Part shown: positions 15,513 to 18,708 of the stretch, one piece after another
Layout: every line of letters begins with the position of its first letter
Position numbering within the stretch: position 1 is the stretch's first letter
Assembly: GCA_025774805.1 (NCBI GenBank)
Contig: JALGZR010000076.1
Span: 1-18,708 of the forward strand
Length of the DNA stretch: 18,708 nucleotides
Reading direction: 5' to 3'
Origin: a bacterium
GTDB taxonomy: Bacteria; ARS69
The notes under the pieces: model-generated
Told to the model about the DNA's origin: nothing
Database searches by the model: none
Seen by the model: the letters and a program-made list of their open reading frames with translations, nothing else
Program-made: the position numbers and the translations under genes

Positions 15513-16663
15513 TCGCCGCCCGGCTCCGGGCCTCCGGCCCCGGACCGGGCCGCGTCGGGGCCCTCGACACCGGGTCCCGGAGCTTCGGATCCGCCTCCTT
15601 CGGGCTCTTCGGGCGACAGCCCCGCCGCCCGGAGCTCTCCGACGATCTCCTCCAGGACGTCTTCGACGGTGACCACGCCCAGAGTCATTCCCTCCCGATC
15701 CCGAACCAACCCGATGGACTGCTGGCGACGCCGCAGGGCGAGGAGGACCTCGTCGAGGGGATCGTCCGCGTCGAGGACGAAGGCGGACTGCACGAGACGC
15801 GACAGGGGAACGTCGTCCGCCGCCCCCAGAAGGGCCTTCGCCGCGACGAAGCCCACCACGCGGCCCCCGGCACCGAGCGCGGCCAGGAAGCGGCTCTGCG
15901 TGCGACGCAAGCAATCCCGAGCGTCGCGGACGGTGGCCGACATCGGACACGTCTGGCTCTCGGAAAGGGGGACCATCGCGTCGCGGACCGTGCGATCGCG
16001 GAGGTCGAGAGCCCGGCCCGCCATGCGCAGTGTGGTGCTCCCCCCCGGCCCGCCTCCCGGCTCCCCCTCCTCCTCCCGGATCTTTCCGAACGTGAACAGC
16101 GCCTCGAGATCCCCGCGACCGAAGACGGGCTTGTCCTTTCCCTTCGGAACCTCGAAGGCGGCGAGCAGCAGGCGCGTGGTTCCCGCGGCGAATCCGACGA
16201 GGGGCGCGAGCAGCACGCCCAGGGCGCGGAGGGCTCCCGCGGACCTTCGCAGCAGTCTCGTCGGCCGCGACCGGAAGAACGCCTTGGGGAGGATCTCCGC
16301 GGTCACGAGAAGAACCGGCGTCAGCACGATCGTCGCCAACTCCGGGCCGTAGTCTGCGGAGACGCGCACCGCGAGGGCGGTGGTCACCGAAGTGGCCGCC
16401 ACGTTGCACAGGTTGTTGCCGACGAGGATCGAAGCGAGCGTCCGCGGCGATCTCTCCAGGAGCTCCAGTGCCGTCCGGGCGTCACGTCGTCCCTCCCTGG
16501 CGCCGGCCTGGAGGCGCGCGTGGCTCGCCGACACGAGGGCGGTCTCGCTTCCGGAGAAGAAGGCGGAGCCGACGATCAGCGCGACAACTCCGAGGAGGAG
16601 CACCCCCGGCCCCCCGAGATTGGCCGACCCGATCGCGGCGAGAAGCGGATCGAGCGAGCTCAT
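15509..16663 (-). CDS. CNNM/CorC-type membrane protein with CBS pair, short form
   Basis: Paralogue of the gene just upstream: DUF21/CNNM membrane domain followed by CBS domains, a family linked to magnesium or sodium export and often misnamed hemolysin. 384 residues; ATG overlaps the upstream stop (ATGA). Membrane segments at about 18-42, 76-100, 108-130 and 145-170; the CNNM core motifs AFFSGSETALVSASHARL (34-51), LVGNNLCNVAATSVTTAL and TAEILPKAFF are present. CBS region about 225-345, with VRDAMVPLSES and IGLVRDREGMTLGVVTVEDVLEEIVGE. Unlike its neighbour it lacks the C-terminal CorC/HlyC domain; instead a Gly/Pro/Glu-rich disordered tail runs from about 350 to the end. A second Gly/Glu loop at 197-209 interrupts the linker. 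It probably pairs with, or modulates, the first copy (inference). Confidence 0.85.
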   Translation of the reverse strand: MSSLDPLLAAIGSANLGGPGVLLLGVVALIVGSAFFSGSETALVSASHARLQAGAREGRRDARTALELLERSPRTLASILVGNNLCNVAATSVTTALAVRVSADYGPELATIVLTPVLLVTAEILPKAFFRSRPTRLLRRSAGALRALGVLLAPLVGFAAGTTRLLLAAFEVPKGKDKPVFGRGDLEALFTFGKIREEEGEPGGGPGGSTTLRMAGRALDLRDRTVRDAMVPLSESQTCPMSATVRDARDCLRRTQSRFLAALGAGGRVVGFVAAKALLGAADDVPLSRLVQSAFVLDADDPLDEVLLALRRRQQSIGLVRDREGMTLGVVTVEDVLEEIVGELRAAGLSPEEPEGGGSEAPGPGVEGPDAARSGAGGPEPGGD

Positions 16664-17919
16664 CGGTTCTCTTCCCCGTCCTCCGGGCGAGGAAGGAAAC
16701 GGACCTCGAGGGTCACGACCCGGTTCGGCTCGGCCCGCAGTACGCGGATCTCGATCCCCTCCAGCCGAAAGAGCTCCCCGGCCTGCGGGATGCGCGCCGA
16801 GCGCTCCAGAAGGAGGCCGGCCACCGTCTCCGCGTCCCGGGTCGCGAGCCGGGTGCCGAACTCGTCGTTGAAGAAGCGGATCTCCATGCGCCCCGGAATC
16901 ACGACGCGATCGGGGGCCACCCGCTCGTAGAGCACCTTGTGGAGATCTCCCGGCTCGATCATCTCCCCCGTGATCTCCTCGAGCAGGTCGGTCAGCGTGA
17001 CCAGCCCCGAGAGGTGGCCGTGCTCGTCCACCACGAGGGCGATCCGCTCGCCCGACTCGCGAAACTCCTCCAGCAGAGTGAGCGCGGACTTGACCTCCGG
17101 GATCCAGGGAGCGGGTCGGGCCAGGTCTCCGACCGGCGTCTCGTCCTCCGCCAGCAGGAGGTCGAGCGCGGTCACGATCCCGGCCATCTCGTCGGGCGAT
17201 TTCGTCGACACCGGGAGCTTGGAGAAGCCCGCCCGCCGGGCCCGCTCGCGCGCCTCCCGCACGGTCAGCTCGGCCGGGAGCGACACGATCTCGGTGCGGG
17301 GGGTCATCACGTCCTCGACCGGAGACGCGCCGAGCTCGAGGACTCCAGCGACCAGGTCGTGCTCGTGCTTCGCCACCTCTCCCTCCCGGTGCGCGAGGGA
17401 GAGCATGGTCTCGGCCTCCTCCAGCCCGATCTCGCGCGCCTCCGCCCGCTCCCTGCCCAGAACGAGCTCGGTCACTTGCAGCAGCGGCCCGACGAGCGGA
17501 GAGATGACGCGGCCGAGGAGGAGCAGCGGGCGCGCCACCACCCGCGCGATCGGCTCCGCGTGGTGGAAGGCCACCGTCTTCGGGGCGATCTCCCCGAACA
17601 CCACCACGAGGAACGTCATCACGAGCGTCGCGACGGCGACCCCGACCCCGGCGTTGCCCGAGATCCGCAGCGCGGCCGCGGCCGCCAGGGCCGAGGCGAG
17701 GACGTTCACGATCAGGTTCCCCAGAAGAATCGTCACGAGGATGCGGCGGGGTCTCTCCATGAGCCGGGCGACGGCGCGGTCTCCGGCGTGATCGCTCTCT
17801 CGCAGCTTGCGGAGGCGGAGCACGGGGATCGAGAAGAGCGCGGTCTCGGAGCCGGAGAACGCCCCCGAGAGACAGAGGAGACCGAGCAGAGCGAGTGCGA
17901 GTGCGGGGCCCTCCCCCAT
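16660..17919 (-). CDS. CNNM/CorC-type cation efflux protein with CBS pair and CorC/HlyC domain
   Basis: Membrane protein of the CNNM (DUF21) family, bacterial members of which act in magnesium export. 419 residues from the ATG at 17919, sharing one base with the trkH stop (TGATG); the open frame runs upstream only as antisense/overlap of trkH. Membrane segments at about 5-29, 60-86, 92-114 and 128-152, with LSGAFSGSETALFSIPVLRL, LLGNLIVNVLASAL and VFGEIAPKTVAF. CBS pair at about 200-325: VEDVMTPRTEIVSLP, FSKLPVSTKSPDEMAGIVTALDLL, IALVVDEHGHLSGLVTLTDLLEEITGE. C-terminal CorC/HlyC domain about 345-409. Complete and of usual length. Translationally coupled to both neighbours, so it forms part of a trkH-CNNM-CNNM unit. 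Confidence 0.92.
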   Translation of the reverse strand: MGEGPALALALLGLLCLSGAFSGSETALFSIPVLRLRKLRESDHAGDRAVARLMERPRRILVTILLGNLIVNVLASALAAAAALRISGNAGVGVAVATLVMTFLVVVFGEIAPKTVAFHHAEPIARVVARPLLLLGRVISPLVGPLLQVTELVLGRERAEAREIGLEEAETMLSLAHREGEVAKHEHDLVAGVLELGASPVEDVMTPRTEIVSLPAELTVREARERARRAGFSKLPVSTKSPDEMAGIVTALDLLLAEDETPVGDLARPAPWIPEVKSALTLLEEFRESGERIALVVDEHGHLSGLVTLTDLLEEITGEMIEPGDLHKVLYERVAPDRVVIPGRMEIRFFNDEFGTRLATRDAETVAGLLLERSARIPQAGELFRLEGIEIRVLRAEPNRVVTLEVRFLPRPEDGEENR

Positions 17920-18707
17920 CAGCGCTTCCAGGTCTGGGGGAGGAAGAGCGCGAGGACCGTGTACACCTCGAGACGCCCGAGCAGCATGAGGAAGACGAGG
18001 AACCACTTCGCGGACGGGGCCAACCAGGCGAAGTTGTCCGTGGGTCCGACGTCCCCGAGTCCGGGACCGACGTTCGTCAGGCAAGTCGTGGCGGCCGAGA
18101 GGGCGGTCTCGAGATCGAGGCCGAAGAGGGAGAGGACCCCCGTTCCGATCACGAGAATCGACACGAAGAGGATGAAGAACCCGAGGACCTTCTGGGTCAC
18201 CACGGCGTCGATGATGCGTCCCCGGCCGAGCTGTATCGTCCGAACCACGCGGGGATTCGCGACCACGGCCACCTCACGAACCGCCGCCTTCACGAATACG
18301 AGGATCCGGACGACCTTCGCGGCGCCGGCGGTCGAGCCCCCGCAGCCCCCGATGACCATGAGGATGAGGATCATCCAGCGCAGAGCGGGATGCCAGACCT
18401 CGTAGTCGTCGGTGGCGAATCCGGTCGTCGTCATGAGGGAGATCACCTGGAACGCCGCCGATCGCGCCGCCCGCGTGAGGGGATAGTCGCTCGCGATGCA
18501 GAGCGCTCCCGCCGTCGTGAGCGTCGCCACCAGGATCACCGCCAGGTACGCGCGCCACTCGGGATCCCGGAAGTAGGCGAGCGGACGCCTCCAACCCCGG
18601 TAGTGGAGGGCGAAGTTCGTGCCCGCCAGCAGCATGAAGAAGAGGATGATCCAGTCGATCCGCGGATCGGCATAGGCCGCGATGGACGCGTTGCGGGTGG
18701 AGAATCC
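17919..18707 (-). CDS. trkH: TrkH-type potassium transporter, C-terminal part (5' end outside window)
   Basis: Membrane subunit of a Trk/Ktr potassium uptake system. The frame enters from the window edge; 262 residues are visible, roughly the last half of a typical ~480-residue TrkH. The in-frame ATG at 18635 lies inside a membrane helix and is not the start. Selectivity-filter regions: GFSTRNASI at the window edge, SLMTTTGFATDDYEVW, and TTCLTNVGPGLGDVGPTDNF; the GGCGGSTAGAAKVVRI segment is the family-typical loop. Several hydrophobic helices alternate with these. The C-terminus RLEVYTVLALFLPQTWKR is normal for TrkH. A TrkA-type regulator is expected nearby but none is in the window. The stop shares one base with the downstream CNNM start. 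Confidence 0.95.
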   Translation of the reverse strand, partial: GFSTRNASIAAYADPRIDWIILFFMLLAGTNFALHYRGWRRPLAYFRDPEWRAYLAVILVATLTTAGALCIASDYPLTRAARSAAFQVISLMTTTGFATDDYEVWHPALRWMILILMVIGGCGGSTAGAAKVVRILVFVKAAVREVAVVANPRVVRTIQLGRGRIIDAVVTQKVLGFFILFVSILVIGTGVLSLFGLDLETALSAATTCLTNVGPGLGDVGPTDNFAWLAPSAKWFLVFLMLLGRLEVYTVLALFLPQTWKR

Positions 18708-18708
18708 C

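Noticed and set aside
15289-15570. Upstream extension of the acyl-CoA dehydrogenase frame by 94 codons
   Set aside because: No family similarity, overlaps the predicted promoter and inverted repeat, and the ATG at 15288 has a GAGGAGG site and the normal family N-terminus.
1-18708. tRNA, rRNA, CRISPR, insertion sequence or phage genes
   Set aside because: None seen: the gaps are too short or lack the cloverleaf, repeat-spacer or transposase features, and no gene resembles a mobile-element protein.

Overview
This is a very GC-rich bacterial window with tightly packed genes, short intergenic gaps, several ATGA-type stop/start overlaps and Shine-Dalgarno sites. Every gene belongs to a recognisable chromosomal housekeeping or metabolic family, except one small membrane protein. 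No insertion sequence, phage gene, CRISPR array, tRNA or rRNA is visible. The gene set (SUF system with SufU and SufT, an IcmF fused mutase, a RapA-like ATPase, an NYN protein with a cold-shock-like domain) fits a high-GC Gram-negative lineage. Gemmatimonadota, Eisenbacteria or a neighbouring group is my guess, at low confidence; no marker gene here settles it.

Region 1 (1-4322, + strand) is an iron-sulfur cluster assembly operon: sufC (5' end cut by the window), sufD, sufS, sufU, then after a 160-base gap with a strong hairpin, sufT. SufS and SufU mobilise sulfur, SufC and SufD (with a SufB presumably just upstream) form the scaffold, and SufT helps cluster maturation. A GC-rich inverted repeat separates sufT from the convergent next gene.

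Region 2 (4365-7496, - strand), read from the right: thyA and folA (overlapping ATGA; thymidylate synthesis and folate recycling), a small PAPS-type sulfotransferase, and an NYN-domain protein fused to a cold-shock-like RNA-binding domain with an acidic tail. Good sigma70-type promoters with 17-base spacers can be read upstream of thyA, the sulfotransferase and the NYN gene, each giving a leader of about 50 bases.

Region 3 (7713-13729, + strand): a compact RapA/SNF2-type ATPase, then a 1149-residue IcmF-type fused acyl-CoA mutase whose visible selectivity residues point to isobutyryl-CoA/n-butyryl-CoA.

Region 4 (13734-18708, - strand), read from the right: the C-terminal part of a TrkH-type potassium transporter, two overlapping CNNM/CorC-type membrane proteins with CBS domains, a 220-base gap with an inverted repeat, a short-chain-type acyl-CoA dehydrogenase and a coupled 131-residue three-helix membrane protein that ends 4 bases from icmF. 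The trkH-CNNM-CNNM run looks like a cation homeostasis operon; the dehydrogenase could act on the butyryl-CoA made by IcmF.

I found no clear new defence or mobile system. The least ordinary items are the NYN/cold-shock fusion, the unnamed membrane protein coupled to the dehydrogenase, the inverted repeat in the dehydrogenase leader, and the -35 boxes that contain the stop codon of the gene upstream.
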